Translations under genes and position numbers: made by a program
NCBI GenBank assembly: GCA_021772435.1
Contig: JAJFLZ010000019.1
Coordinates: forward strand, 1-42,248
Origin: Chlamydiota bacterium
GTDB taxonomy: Bacteria > Chlamydiota > Chlamydiia > Chlamydiales > JACKPQ01
Length of the DNA: 42,248 nucleotides
Reading direction: 5' to 3'
The notes under the pieces: model-generated
Database searches by the model: none
What the model saw: the letters and a program-made list of their open reading frames with translations, nothing else
What the model was told of the DNA's origin: nothing
Shown: positions 33,412 through 42,248 of the stretch, in pieces
Numbering within the stretch: position 1 is the stretch's first letter
How the letters are laid out: each line of letters begins with the position of its first letter

Positions 33412-35232
33412 ATGTGGGCTTACCCTAAAAAATTTGATATTATTGTCATAGGTGCGGGGCATGCCGGCTGTGAAGCCGCGCACGCCTCAGCACGCATGGG
33501 TGCATCGACCCTTCTTTTAACTATGAATCTCGATACCATTGCCAAAATGAGCTGTAATCCAGCGATCGGAGGCGTAGCAAAAGGTCACATCGTTCGAGAA
33601 ATCGATGCCCTTGGTGGGTTAATGGGCATTGTCGCCGACCGCACAGGTATCCAATTCCGCATGCTCAATGCCTCAAAAGGCCCTGCCGTTTGGTCTCCCA
33701 GATGCCAATCTGACAAAGTCGCCTACCAGTTCGAAATGAAATATTTACTTGAAAATGTGCCAAACCTCTACATTAAACAAGGCACAACACAAGACCTCCT
33801 AATCGATAATAATACAATCAAGGGCGTAACTACTCTAGAGGGCATTGCTTACCACGCACAATCAGTTATTCTCTCAGCTGGCACATTCATGCGAGGCCTT
33901 ATGCATATCGGCGACATCAATTTTGCTGGTGGCAGAGCTGGTGATAAACCCTCTGTAGGCTTATCCAAATCCCTTGAATCTGCTGGCTTTACACTATCTA
34001 GGCTAAAAACGGGAACGCCCCCACGCGTTCATGCCAGAAGCATTGACTTTTCAAAGCTTGAAGAACAGCCAGGGGATGATCACGTTTACTTTTCTCACGA
34101 TGAAAAAAACCATCCCCTCAAACAGGTCTCTTGCTTCATCGGCTACACAAATGAGCTAACTAAAAAAATCATACAAGATAACATCCATAGATCGCCGTTA
34201 TATTCAGGAAAAATTCAGGGACTTGGACCCAGATACTGCCCGTCCATCGAAGATAAAATCACACGCTTTGCAGACAAAGAGCGGCACCAGCTTTTCCTAG
34301 AACCCGAAGGTCTAAACACACATGAAATATACGTTAACGGCATATCGACATCCTTGCCCTACGATGTTCAATTGCAAATGCTGCAGTCCGTTCCAGGGCT
34401 TGAAAAAGCCGAGGTCACACGTCCAGCTTATGCTATCGAATACGACTATTTAACAAGCGGCCAAATCAAAACTACACTAGAGACAAAAAAAATCTCTGGC
34501 CTCTACATGGCAGGGCAAATCAACGGGACTACCGGCTATGAAGAAGCAGCAGGACAAGGTCTCATCGCTGGAATCAATGCTGCATTAAAAATTCAAAACA
34601 AAGATCCTTTTATCCTAAAGCGCTCAGAGAGCTACATTGGCGTCATGATCGATGAACTGGTCTCAAAAGAGCTAACAGAGCCCTACCGCATGTTTACAAG
34701 CCGTGCTGAATATCGCCTCCTCTTGCGTCAAGACAATGCAGACCTGCGCCTGCGCTCTTATGGCCATCGCCTAGGCCTTATCAGTGAAGTGCAACATAAG
34801 ATGCTTTTAAACAAAAAAGAGATCCTAGAGCAAACAATTGAGGCCCTTAAAAAATCTTTTCACGACGTAGGCGGAAAAACCACCTCCTTAGCCCAGCTCC
34901 TCTGTCGCCCCGAAATCAACTACCAAACTTTAATAGAGCGCTATCCACAAAAAGTTTCAGACCATGGAAAAGAGCTAAATTTACTCATTGAAATTCAAAT
35001 TAAATACGCAGGCTACATCGAAAGGCAAGAAAGAGAAGCTAAGCATCTAGAAAAGGTCGATACAGTCCCCATTCCAGAGACCTTTAATTTTAAAATCGTG
35101 GAAGGATTAAGCAATGAGGCCAGAGAACGGCTAATTAAAATCCAACCTTGCAACTTAGGACAAGCTTCTCGCTTAGAAGGCGTGACTAGCTCGGACGTAT
35201 CCATTCTGATGATTGCGCTCAATGCTAGATAA
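33412..35232 (+). CDS. mnmG: tRNA uridine-5-carboxymethylaminomethyl modification enzyme MnmG
   Basis: With MnmE it installs the cmnm5 group on U34 of certain tRNAs, using FAD, glycine and methylene-tetrahydrofolate. The 606-aa protein has the FAD motif [71 protein letters not shown], the [19 protein letters not shown] block and [16 protein letters not shown]. All signature blocks and the length are normal. The ATG at 33412 has no good ribosome site but follows the small basic gene closely. The dispersed element sits 15 bases after its stop. Confidence 0.97.
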   Translation: MWAYPKKFDIIVIGAGHAGCEAAHASARMGASTLLLTMNLDTIAKMSCNPAIGGVAKGHIVREIDALGGLMGIVADRTGIQFRMLNASKGPAVWSPRCQSDKVAYQFEMKYLLENVPNLYIKQGTTQDLLIDNNTIKGVTTLEGIAYHAQSVILSAGTFMRGLMHIGDINFAGGRAGDKPSVGLSKSLESAGFTLSRLKTGTPPRVHARSIDFSKLEEQPGDDHVYFSHDEKNHPLKQVSCFIGYTNELTKKIIQDNIHRSPLYSGKIQGLGPRYCPSIEDKITRFADKERHQLFLEPEGLNTHEIYVNGISTSLPYDVQLQMLQSVPGLEKAEVTRPAYAIEYDYLTSGQIKTTLETKKISGLYMAGQINGTTGYEEAAGQGLIAGINAALKIQNKDPFILKRSESYIGVMIDELVSKELTEPYRMFTSRAEYRLLLRQDNADLRLRSYGHRLGLISEVQHKMLLNKKEILEQTIEALKKSFHDVGGKTTSLAQLLCRPEINYQTLIERYPQKVSDHGKELNLLIEIQIKYAGYIERQEREAKHLEKVDTVPIPETFNFKIVEGLSNEARERLIKIQPCNLGQASRLEGVTSSDVSILMIALNAR

Positions 35233-35247
35233 CTGATATTTTAAACT

Positions 35248-35415
35248 AACCTGAACTCTTTCGTTTTGATTGTTTAGATTCAGAGCAGATTAGGTGACAG
35301 ATTGTGCCATTTTTTGCGATTCTATAGCCAAGGCGCTATAGATGAGCACAAAAAGGGTGCTAGATGGCGACTAAGATGCCTGAAGATGAATGATATAAAC
35401 GAAAGAGTTCAGGTT
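35248..35415. mobile_element. 168-bp palindromic miniature element with 5-bp target duplication
   Basis: The ends AACCTGAACTCTTTCGTT (35248-35265) and its exact reverse complement (35398-35415) form perfect 18-bp inverted repeats, 19 bp when the next base is counted. AAACT flanks both sides (35243-35247 and 35416-35420), a 5-bp direct repeat consistent with target duplication. CTATAGC...GCTATAG (35322-35328, 35335-35341) forms a second hairpin exactly at the midpoint. No transposase is encoded. It therefore has the structure of a MITE moved by a transposase elsewhere. It lies between mnmG and the next gene, and supplies a false upstream start (ATG 35302) to that gene. Confidence 0.85.
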
Positions 35416-35427
35416 AAACTAAAACCT

Positions 35428-35433
35428 GGAGGA
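35428..35433 (+). promoter_or_regulatory. Shine-Dalgarno GGAGGA fixing the start at 35437
   Basis: GGAGGA lies three bases before ATG 35437, just outside the palindromic element, and shows that translation does not begin inside the element. Confidence 0.7.
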
Positions 35434-35436
35434 CAT

Positions 35437-35817
35437 ATGTTACTTTCCCTAATTTTACTCGTTGCGCAACCTGCAATGCCCCAAGGTCCAGGTACTGAAG
35501 AGGTCCTAAAAATGGCAGGTAGGGCCACGCCACATCACGCAGCTGCAGCCGCCCAAAAATCGACAAGCGACGATACGATTTTGATCAATCCACAAGCTAG
35601 AGCAAACGACTGGGCTCAAGCATACAAGTTTCTTACAACCAGACAAGCTGCAATTCCTGTTTCTTTTATTTTAACCAATGGTCAAAAAATCGATAACATT
35701 ATCAATGTGATGGTGATGTCTGGTGGAACACTTTTATCCTTTGAGTTAAATACACCCGCAGGGATTAAGTACGATATCGTCAAAGTCGAAGATATCGCCC
35801 ACATCCAGCAACCATGA
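35437..35817 (+). CDS. Small exported protein of unknown function upstream of lplA
   Basis: From the ATG at 35437 this is a 126-aa protein with an N-terminal signal (MLLSLILLVAQPAMPQGPGT). The mature part is Ala-rich at first (TPHHAAAAAQKST) and then mixed, with ILTNGQKIDNIINVMVMSGG, resembling a small beta-rich domain. I recognise no family. The frame can be extended upstream to 35302, but those residues are encoded by the palindromic element and lack a signal peptide, so the extension is rejected. Its stop overlaps the lplA start (ATGA). Confidence 0.7.
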   Translation: MLLSLILLVAQPAMPQGPGTEEVLKMAGRATPHHAAAAAQKSTSDDTILINPQARANDWAQAYKFLTTRQAAIPVSFILTNGQKIDNIINVMVMSGGTLLSFELNTPAGIKYDIVKVEDIAHIQQP

Positions 35818-36494
35818 AACTTCTTCACCTCAAAAACTTTCCTATTCTAGAACAATTGCAAATCGAAGAATCGCTTTTGCGATGCAATGAAGACGAATGG
35901 TGCATTATCAATGAAGGATCGCCACCAGCCATCGTCATGGGAATTTCAGGTAAACCCGAAGCTTTAGTCCATACCGACATAAATACGCTGCCAATCATCA
36001 AACGCTACAGCGGTGGCGGCACAGTTGTCGTTGATGAAAACACCCTTTTCGTTTCATTCATATGTAAAGCAGTTTTACATTGCCCAAAAAAGATCATGGA
36101 ATGGTCTGCAAACCTCTACAAATCAGTCTTTAATCACCCCGAATTTTCTCTAAAAGCTCATGACTACGCCATAGGGCAAAAAAAATGTGGTGGTAACGCC
36201 CAATACCTGCGCAAAAACCGTTTTGTGCATCACACCACCTTCCTCTGGGACTACAACCCAACCTACATGAACTACCTAAAAATGCCAGATAAAATTCCCG
36301 ACTATAGACAAAACCGGTCTCACTCTGACTTTGTCTGCAAACTAACTGATCTAATCGACTCTAAACCTGTATTCATCGATCGGCTGAAAGCAGAACTTCA
36401 AACGCGATACACTACCAAATTGGCTACCCTGGAAGATGCTAAAGCCTACCTTAACCATGAGCATCGTAAATCAACAAGGACCATCCATGTTTAA
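35814..36494 (+). CDS. lplA: Lipoate-protein ligase A family protein
   Basis: A 226-aa protein of the BPL/LplA/LipB fold, attaching lipoate (or octanoate) to lipoyl domains with ATP. Motifs: EESLLRCNEDEWCIINEG, IIKRYSGGGTVVVDENTLFVSF (lipoyl-AMP/lipoate pocket) and AIGQKKCGGNAQYL with the catalytic Lys. E. coli LplA has a separate C-terminal domain; this shorter form lacks one, as other bacterial single-domain ligases do. Adjacent to mnmG, as in Chlamydia from memory (CT498/CT499). Together with lpdA-lipA it supports 2-oxo-acid dehydrogenase function. Confidence 0.9.
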   Translation: MKLLHLKNFPILEQLQIEESLLRCNEDEWCIINEGSPPAIVMGISGKPEALVHTDINTLPIIKRYSGGGTVVVDENTLFVSFICKAVLHCPKKIMEWSANLYKSVFNHPEFSLKAHDYAIGQKKCGGNAQYLRKNRFVHHTTFLWDYNPTYMNYLKMPDKIPDYRQNRSHSDFVCKLTDLIDSKPVFIDRLKAELQTRYTTKLATLEDAKAYLNHEHRKSTRTIHV

Positions 36495-36999
36495 TCAAAC
36501 ACTTTTCACAATTAACAAAACGTGCATCACGCTAGGGTCGCTCGTTGAGTTCTTGCTTATTGTGATCGTCACATTCATTATCGCTAAAATCGTTAAATAC
36601 CAAATCAACCGCTTTGGTAAAAAACATAACCTCATCTCCTCATCCGGAATCTATGCCATAAGCCGGGTCAGCTCATACATCATTATCATCCTGGGTCTTT
36701 TGGCTGGGTTTACATCAATCGGATTTGACCTATCGACCTTTACCCTCATCGCCAGCGCTCTTAGCGTCGGGATTGGCTTTGGTCTTCAGTCAATTTTCAG
36801 TAATTTTGTTTCAGGAATCTTACTACTCTTTGAAAAAAACCTCCGCATCGGCGATCATATCGAACTCGATTCGGGTCAATCAGGCGTCATCAAAGAGATT
36901 TTTGTACGCACAACTCTTATCGATTGCGGATCGGGTAAAACCATGATTGTTCCCAATTCAGACCTGATCAGCAAGCGAATCACCATCTGCAAAGACTAA
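36487..36999 (+). CDS. MscS-type mechanosensitive channel, C-terminally truncated
   Basis: From the ATG at 36487 (AAGGA six bases upstream) this is a 170-aa protein with three TM helices. The pore helix region GIGFGLQSIFSNFVSGILLLFEK (split GIGFGLQSIFSN / FVSGILLLFEK) and the MscS beta-domain signature RIGDHIELDSGQSGVIKEIFVR are followed by MIVPNSDLISKRIT. There it ends with ICKD, where normal MscS continues for about 100 residues through the alpha/beta cage domain. The stop is followed by a copy of the dispersed element's end, so the gene was probably shortened there. The channel may assemble without a cage or be inactive. The ORF can be extended to 36436 but that start lies in lplA. It overlaps lplA by 8 bp. 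Confidence 0.82.
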   Translation: MFNQTLFTINKTCITLGSLVEFLLIVIVTFIIAKIVKYQINRFGKKHNLISSSGIYAISRVSSYIIIILGLLAGFTSIGFDLSTFTLIASALSVGIGFGLQSIFSNFVSGILLLFEKNLRIGDHIELDSGQSGVIKEIFVRTTLIDCGSGKTMIVPNSDLISKRITICKD

Positions 37000-37301
37000 T
37001 CACCTGAACTCTTTTGATTTTTACTCCGCTCAGATTGAGCGTACTTTTTATTGAGGTATCTTCCAGTCCAATAGACATTGTTCTCGAAAATAAAGCTGCT
37101 ATAAGGCTGAAACTCAGGATCTCTCACCTGCGGCTCTTGCAAACCAAATTGCCCATGATAATTGGATGTGCGGTCTTCGGAGCCAAAAAATGGCTGCAAG
37201 CGAATAACTGGGCCCATACTTGTCATCTGTATCAGGCCAAAAGTTTGCGCGTAGCCGCATGCACTAAGCAATAATGCTATACTAAATACAGACAGTTTCA
37301 T
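36996..37301 (-). CDS. Small lipoprotein-like protein sharing the C-terminal module of the adhesins
   Basis: Starting at the ATG at 37301 this is a 101-aa protein with signal MKLSVFSIALLLSACGYAQT; LLSAC is a lipobox. The mature part carries VIRLQPFFGSEDRTSNYH and DPEFQPYSSFIFENNVY. These match VIRLQSLWASKGRTNNHH and DPAFDPYSSFIWEDAVY of the large adhesin genes upstream, so a common module is shared. The C-terminus (YAQSERSKNQKSSGD) differs from the adhesins and its last bases overlap the end of mscS by 4 bp. A longer frame from a TTG at 37310 is possible. A second, broken copy lies at 41432-41504. Confidence 0.6.
   Translation of the reverse strand: MKLSVFSIALLLSACGYAQTFGLIQMTSMGPVIRLQPFFGSEDRTSNYHGQFGLQEPQVRDPEFQPYSSFIFENNVYWTGRYLNKKYAQSERSKNQKSSGD
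37002..37040 (+). repeat. Probable decayed end of the dispersed palindromic element
   Basis: ACCTGAACTCTTT (37002-37014) is identical to 13 bases of the element's end. The following TTGATTTTTA...CTCAG resembles its continuation after a 4-base deletion. It begins two bases after the MscS stop. The match is short, so it may be a fragment. Confidence 0.4.
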
Positions 37302-37350
37302 AATTAACAAATAACTTAATTATATATTTAATACAAATTATAACTAATTT

Positions 37351-40300
37351 TTATATATTATTGTCCCATGGAAATGAAAAATACAACCCATATGTAATTA
37401 CGGGAGTCCCTACTTCAAATAGTTGTGGAATAAAAAATACTTGACTCAAGCCATACACAATCAACGGCTTTTGTGGCACATTTTCACGGGCACGTATATT
37501 TCGACTCACCCATGTAAATTTATCAAACCTATAAGAAAACGTGTATCCAACTTTCGAAAAATAAACATCGTCACCAAAATGCGAATGCATTCCAGACGGC
37601 GGTATTACAATTGTCTGTGGCGCAAACACTGGAATATTATAATAGCCCTCATCTTCGTTCCTACGGCTCGTATGATACACAGCATCTTCCCAAATAAAGC
37701 TACTATACGGATCAAACGCTGGGTCTAGTCCTCTTGAACCTACATATCCAAACTTTAGATGGTGATTATTCGTTCTACCTTTTGATGCCCATAACGATTG
37801 CAAACGAATCACAGGCAACAAGTTCTCCAACTGCACTCCAATAACACTGACAGGAACGAAATCATCTTGTGGTGGCGGCGGTGGCGGTAAATATCCATTC
37901 TTATAGTAGATATTAAAAGCGAGCCCACCATAGCTCCCATCTGGGAAATATGTCAGCCAAGTTTCTGTTGCGCTATCTAGTCCAAATGGCCCAGGCATTA
38001 ACGGCGCGCCATTGAGAAGAGTAGGATAAATACTATTCTGCAAACGGCGCGCTGTGTAAATGCGAAGCTCGTTTCCGGCTGTCAGCGTCACTCCTGGGCT
38101 GATACTAAATGCTCCCAGCCCTATTCCATAAGCTGGTGATGGAAAGGCATTGTCCACAACTAAAAAGTTGTTGCCATACACAGAGTCGATAATGGCGGCG
38201 CCTGGTCCAGGTAAAAGCGTTATGTTGGCATCTGCAATGAGCAAGACATCTGAACCTGTCGACCTGATTATCGTAGGCGTAACATCCCCAATAACGTTAA
38301 TATCTTTTGCTGAGTCAAATGTAATGGGCCCCGCGCCTACGATCATCGCTCCACTCAGTATGTCGATGTCACTGAAAGTGGTAAGTGAGATAGAACCCGT
38401 TGTGGTCGTGACCGACGTCCCGTTAATAAGAATACCTTTGTCTGTAATAGGTGCTATGCCAGTTAGTGTAACGGGCGCACCTCCATTTGTAATTGCTGTA
38501 CCCGTTCCCTCTACAACGATTCCATAGCTTCCCGTTGCATCCCCAGATGTACCAGTGACATTGATCGCACCTGAAGTGTTTGAAATTACAGATCCTAGAC
38601 TTTCCGTCAGTACACCATGAGAAATGTTTACACCATAACCATACGGATCATTATATCCTGTACCATTCACATCGATCGTACCTACCGTAGAACTGATAGC
38701 TGCCCCAGATGCAATCAGTACACCGTTGTTATCAAGACCATCGGCACGTGCCAAACCATTGAGGGTCACATCGCCCTCACTCATGATTTCTGTTCCAGCA
38801 GCCGATAAAAAAATACCATTGTTGGCAACTATCCCGATATTACTACCAAAACCTGTGATTGTTATCGTACTGTACATGCCGGGAGTAATAGATGCCGCGC
38901 CTGTTATTAGTACGCCGTGATTATCTGCTCCTGTTCCTTGACCCGTTCCTGTGATGTCAATCGTGCCAGATGTTGCATCAATTGTCGCTGCGATCACCAC
39001 AACTCCAGAACTGACGCTTGGCGCTGTGCTACTGCCTGTGCCCGTCACTGTCAAATTTCCCTCATTCACAGATACCGTGTTGGAAACTCCAGAAATTGTC
39101 ACACCAGTACTACCAATTCCTGTTGTTCCAGATATTCCAGTCAGATCAATCGTACCGCTCGTGGTTTCTAGTGAAGTTGTTGTTGTTGAAATGATCACAC
39201 CAGGCGTTGGAACTGATCCAGAAACTGAATCTCCTTCAATTGTCAACGCTCCAGAATTTGTGGAAACCGTGCTTAAGTCTGTAATAAACACACCTGCCTG
39301 ACCACTTGTTTGGGCAAAGGTATTGCTTGTCGATGTCCCAATGATGTCAATGTTACCTGTTCCAGTTGCTTCCACAACTACAGGACCAAAAGATAAGACA
39401 ACGCCGCCACCGTTGCCAGCAAACCCGCTACTTAAACTATTTCCCATACCAGTGAAATCAATATTCCCAGAGTCTGTTCGTATCGTTGATGTCTGGTTTA
39501 AGCCTACGCCTTCTGCTAAGACAGAGGTTCCTATAAATTCAATATCGCCAGTTGTCATCTCCACAACAATACCTGTTGTAACAGGATTCCCCCCACCGCC
39601 AAAATGTATTCCTTCAGATGTAGGCCCTACTGCAGAACCAGTTAAATAGACATTTCCATACACAGAACTAATCTCAATATTGCCCCCAAGTTGTATGCCA
39701 GTACTAGTAGAGGCGACAAGTGTAGACGTGCCTGTGATGGAAATATCACCTGTGGCACTTGTAATTAAACCTGGTGAAACAGGTAAAAATACAGCGTTAA
39801 GACCCCCTCCTACACCATCTACAAATCCACTTATGTCGATATTACCGTCAATGGTCGAAATGGTAAATGTTTTGCCAGGAGAAAACGGACCCACACCTAC
39901 TTGTCCCAAAACACCTGTCAAAGAAATATTGCCTGCATCAGCTCCTGTTCCAGTTGTAGTAATAATTGTGCGATCAAGTAAAATAGCTGGTGGACCACCA
40001 GTGCCTCCACTCGAATAACCGGTCACATTAATATTCCCATTGATAGAGGTAAAAGTACACGTTGCTGAAGGACCTCCCATATCAACACCACCGGATGCAC
40101 CAGGAGACATTCTAAAATCCATTGCATCAAAATTACCAGCGCCTGAATAGGTGTTCTCAATTATTGCCCCATCGAAAACCATTGAATCATCAGCAACAAT
40201 CAAAAACTTACCCATTCCTGTATTTGTTATGATTGACCTATCAATAAAAGCTGAACCGACCGCTCGTATCCTTAAATCGGTATTATAGGTGCCCCATGTA

Positions 40301-41385
40301 ATCGTGACTAATTCAATGAGTACACTACCTACTCCTCCGGATCCAAGTGACGAATCAATGAGCACATTACCCATTGCAAGCTCAACTTCCAAATCTGATG
40401 ATGAAATCACTGATGAGGCAACCGTTGGGTAAAAGACAATGGGATCTGTTCCCGCAAAAAACCCACCACTTGTTGGAACGCTAAAGATGGAAATATTAGA
40501 GGGGTCGAGCAATAGATCGCCGCACTTTCCATGAGGTGCACGCCGATCACTTTGTCCTGTGTAATCTAAAATTTCAGCACCCGATGCTTCAACAAAGCCA
40601 CCATCTCCAGATGCATCTCCACCTCTTACAGATGTATATCCGGCAACAGCTGTCGTCTGGTCCGACCAATAGATGACCTTACCGCCGTTGCCTATTTGCC
40701 CAGCGTCAGCTCTTACAACCGAACCTTTTTCAACTGTGACATTCATTGCATTGCGAATGTCAGGATTCTGTCCTTGCTTATCGCCACCGATGAGCACTTC
40801 GCCAGCTATCGATGTAATGCGCGCATCTTCACCAAGATGCACATGGTCACCAAGCGCATGCACGGTTTTTGCATTCAGAGTGCCGTTGACATATGTCTCT
40901 TCTGCAAGCAGTAAAATCTTGCCATCGACCTCTTCGATTCGACTTGCATCAATCACGCCATCACACCTAATGCTGCCTTCGATGTAGCCTTGAGTATTGA
41001 TCTTGCCGGCTAAAAAATCCTCGTCGCTCATCTCAAGTGTTGATGCATAAAACGCAGCGCAATTAATACGTCCCGTTTTTCCGACGTAAACACCAGCAGA
41101 ATTAATCAAATAAACTTGTCCATTCGATTCTAACGTGCCGTGAATTTCACTTAACTTATTTCCAGTGACGCGATTTAAAACTTTAGACTTATGCGAATCC
41201 TGCAAAAAATGCACATGCTCACCCTTGCTAATCGAAAAATCTTCCCACGAAATAATCGCAGACTTACCGGACTTAATTGTTGTCGTGGCACCGTTTTCAA
41301 CAAGGGTTGCGTGAGTAGACTTGAAGCCACTCGGAGCTGCAAATAGGATAAATGGAAGCGCTATGCACACACATAAGTTACGCAT
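37351..41385 (-). CDS. Filamentous haemagglutinin-like two-partner-secretion exoprotein
   Basis: A 1344-aa protein. Signal peptide: MRNLCVCIALPFILFAAPSG. Residues about 25-270 fit the TPS/haemagglutination-activity domain: FSISKGEHVHFLQDS, VLNRVTGNKLSEIHGTLESN, VYLINSAGVYVGKTGRINC and AAFYAST. In classical TPS proteins the last part reads NPNG and is needed for export. From about 290 to 1150 is a Gly/Thr/Ser-rich beta-helix with many imperfect repeats of the type TTSGTIDLTG..GVTISG. A six-proline linker (LPPPPPPQDD) leads to a C-terminal module of about 160 residues (VIRLQ...PWDNNI). No TpsB/FhaC transporter gene is in the window. Predicted location is the cell surface. AAGGG lies immediately before the ATG, which is unusually close. 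Confidence 0.85.
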   Translation of the reverse strand: MRNLCVCIALPFILFAAPSGFKSTHATLVENGATTTIKSGKSAIISWEDFSISKGEHVHFLQDSHKSKVLNRVTGNKLSEIHGTLESNGQVYLINSAGVYVGKTGRINCAAFYASTLEMSDEDFLAGKINTQGYIEGSIRCDGVIDASRIEEVDGKILLLAEETYVNGTLNAKTVHALGDHVHLGEDARITSIAGEVLIGGDKQGQNPDIRNAMNVTVEKGSVVRADAGQIGNGGKVIYWSDQTTAVAGYTSVRGGDASGDGGFVEASGAEILDYTGQSDRRAPHGKCGDLLLDPSNISIFSVPTSGGFFAGTDPIVFYPTVASSVISSSDLEVELAMGNVLIDSSLGSGGVGSVLIELVTITWGTYNTDLRIRAVGSAFIDRSIITNTGMGKFLIVADDSMVFDGAIIENTYSGAGNFDAMDFRMSPGASGGVDMGGPSATCTFTSINGNINVTGYSSGGTGGPPAILLDRTIITTTGTGADAGNISLTGVLGQVGVGPFSPGKTFTISTIDGNIDISGFVDGVGGGLNAVFLPVSPGLITSATGDISITGTSTLVASTSTGIQLGGNIEISSVYGNVYLTGSAVGPTSEGIHFGGGGNPVTTGIVVEMTTGDIEFIGTSVLAEGVGLNQTSTIRTDSGNIDFTGMGNSLSSGFAGNGGGVVLSFGPVVVEATGTGNIDIIGTSTSNTFAQTSGQAGVFITDLSTVSTNSGALTIEGDSVSGSVPTPGVIISTTTTSLETTSGTIDLTGISGTTGIGSTGVTISGVSNTVSVNEGNLTVTGTGSSTAPSVSSGVVVIAATIDATSGTIDITGTGQGTGADNHGVLITGAASITPGMYSTITITGFGSNIGIVANNGIFLSAAGTEIMSEGDVTLNGLARADGLDNNGVLIASGAAISSTVGTIDVNGTGYNDPYGYGVNISHGVLTESLGSVISNTSGAINVTGTSGDATGSYGIVVEGTGTAITNGGAPVTLTGIAPITDKGILINGTSVTTTTGSISLTTFSDIDILSGAMIVGAGPITFDSAKDINVIGDVTPTIIRSTGSDVLLIADANITLLPGPGAAIIDSVYGNNFLVVDNAFPSPAYGIGLGAFSISPGVTLTAGNELRIYTARRLQNSIYPTLLNGAPLMPGPFGLDSATETWLTYFPDGSYGGLAFNIYYKNGYLPPPPPPQDDFVPVSVIGVQLENLLPVIRLQSLWASKGRTNNHHLKFGYVGSRGLDPAFDPYSSFIWEDAVYHTSRRNEDEGYYNIPVFAPQTIVIPPSGMHSHFGDDVYFSKVGYTFSYRFDKFTWVSRNIRARENVPQKPLIVYGLSQVFFIPQLFEVGTPVITYGLYFSFPWDNNI

Positions 41386-41431
41386 CCCTTACATATATAT
41401 AAAAATTGCTTTAAAAAAATTAAGCTTCAAT

Positions 41432-41504
41432 TGTATCAGGCCAAAAGTTTGCACGTAGCCGCATACACTAAGCAATAACGCCATAATAAATATAAATAAT
41501 TCAT
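41432..41504 (-). pseudogene. Decayed 5' end of the small lipoprotein gene
   Basis: On the minus strand this block copies 37228-37301, the signal-peptide part of the small lipoprotein gene: ALLLSVCGYVQTFGLIQ versus ALLLSACGYAQTFGLIQ. One base is missing near the former start, so the ATG at 41504 no longer reads into the ALLLS frame. The homology ends after GLIQ and the module is lost. It lies between the two adhesin genes. Confidence 0.7.
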
Positions 41505-41528
41505 TATTAACAAAATTATAATTAATTA

Positions 41529-42248
<720 letters not shown>

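Noticed and set aside
35302..35436. In-frame N-terminal extension of the exported protein gene upstream of lplA
   Set aside because: The added residues are encoded by the palindromic element, have no ribosome site and bury the signal peptide; GGAGGA supports the start at 35437.
38400..40100. Irregular repeats considered as a CRISPR array or DNA-level tandem repeat
   Set aside because: Units differ in length and sequence and are explained by imperfect beta-helix protein repeats; there are no constant repeats with unique spacers and no cas genes.
38150..40987. Several plus-strand open frames of 60-125 codons, rich in Val, Pro, Thr and Ile
   Set aside because: They are antisense shadows of the repetitive adhesin gene; codon bias of the Gly/Thr repeats removes stops from the complementary strand.

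Overview
The window looks like a chromosomal segment of a member of the phylum Chlamydiota, most likely a 'chlamydia-like' (environmental, amoeba- or invertebrate-associated) lineage rather than Chlamydiaceae. Several pairs match what I remember of chlamydial gene order: psd next to secA; a small two-TM protein next to lpdA-lipA; glgC next to a metallophosphoesterase; mutL next to pepP; dnaB, mnmG and lplA close together; and degenerate pseudopilin genes. The extra genes point to an environmental lineage: an OPT transporter, a histidine kinase paired with a class III cyclase, an AAA/PD-(D/E)XK protein and filamentous-haemagglutinin-like exoproteins. Genus and family cannot be fixed from the sequence alone.

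Layout. 1-170: the end of a transposase-like frame and a perfect hairpin. 309-4186: psd (-) diverging from secA (+). 4188-4244: a partial copy of a dispersed repeat and a hairpin. 4292-6181: a membrane-anchored, proline-rich, basic-tailed unknown protein. 6163-9996: a two-TM chlamydial protein diverging from a tightly overlapped lpdA-lipA-HEAT operon. 10042-12105: glgC and a metallophosphoesterase. 12147-13787: AAA/PD-(D/E)XK protein with a clear promoter placed for a leaderless message. 13765-19368: an acidic unknown protein, a pseudopilin whose start depends on an A9 tract, an OPT transporter, an exported unknown protein, and a second pseudopilin overlapped by a GspK-like protein. 19373-23592: class III cyclase followed by a histidine kinase (ATGA overlap). 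23726-27516: mutL-pepP, a glycosyltransferase-like protein and a lipocalin-like protein. 27628-29541: a lipoprotein Nudix hydrolase, a small exported protein and a larger exported protein. 29600-31216: tRNA-Ser(GCU) with its promoter, then dnaB. 31319-33399: a 33-aa ORF, a P-loop kinase-like protein, a MauE-like membrane protein and a 30-aa COX24/bS22-like basic protein. 33412-36999: mnmG, a complete small palindromic element with target duplication, an exported unknown protein, lplA and a C-terminally truncated MscS. 36996-42248 (-): two filamentous-haemagglutinin-like genes with nearly identical C-terminal modules, an intact and a decayed copy of a small lipoprotein gene, and a tract of 66 prolines running to the window edge.

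How the genes fit together. LpdA, LipA and LplA serve lipoate-dependent dehydrogenases. GlgC feeds glycogen synthesis. SecA exports the many signal-peptide proteins, and the pseudopilins point to a type II secretion system whose core genes are elsewhere. The cyclase/kinase pair is a signalling unit with no response regulator nearby. The most notable unexplained items are the 168-bp palindromic element and its relatives placed just after stop codons, the A9-dependent pseudopilin frame, and the duplicated adhesin/lipoprotein module with its extreme poly-proline expansion. All family assignments come from reading motifs by eye; no search was run.
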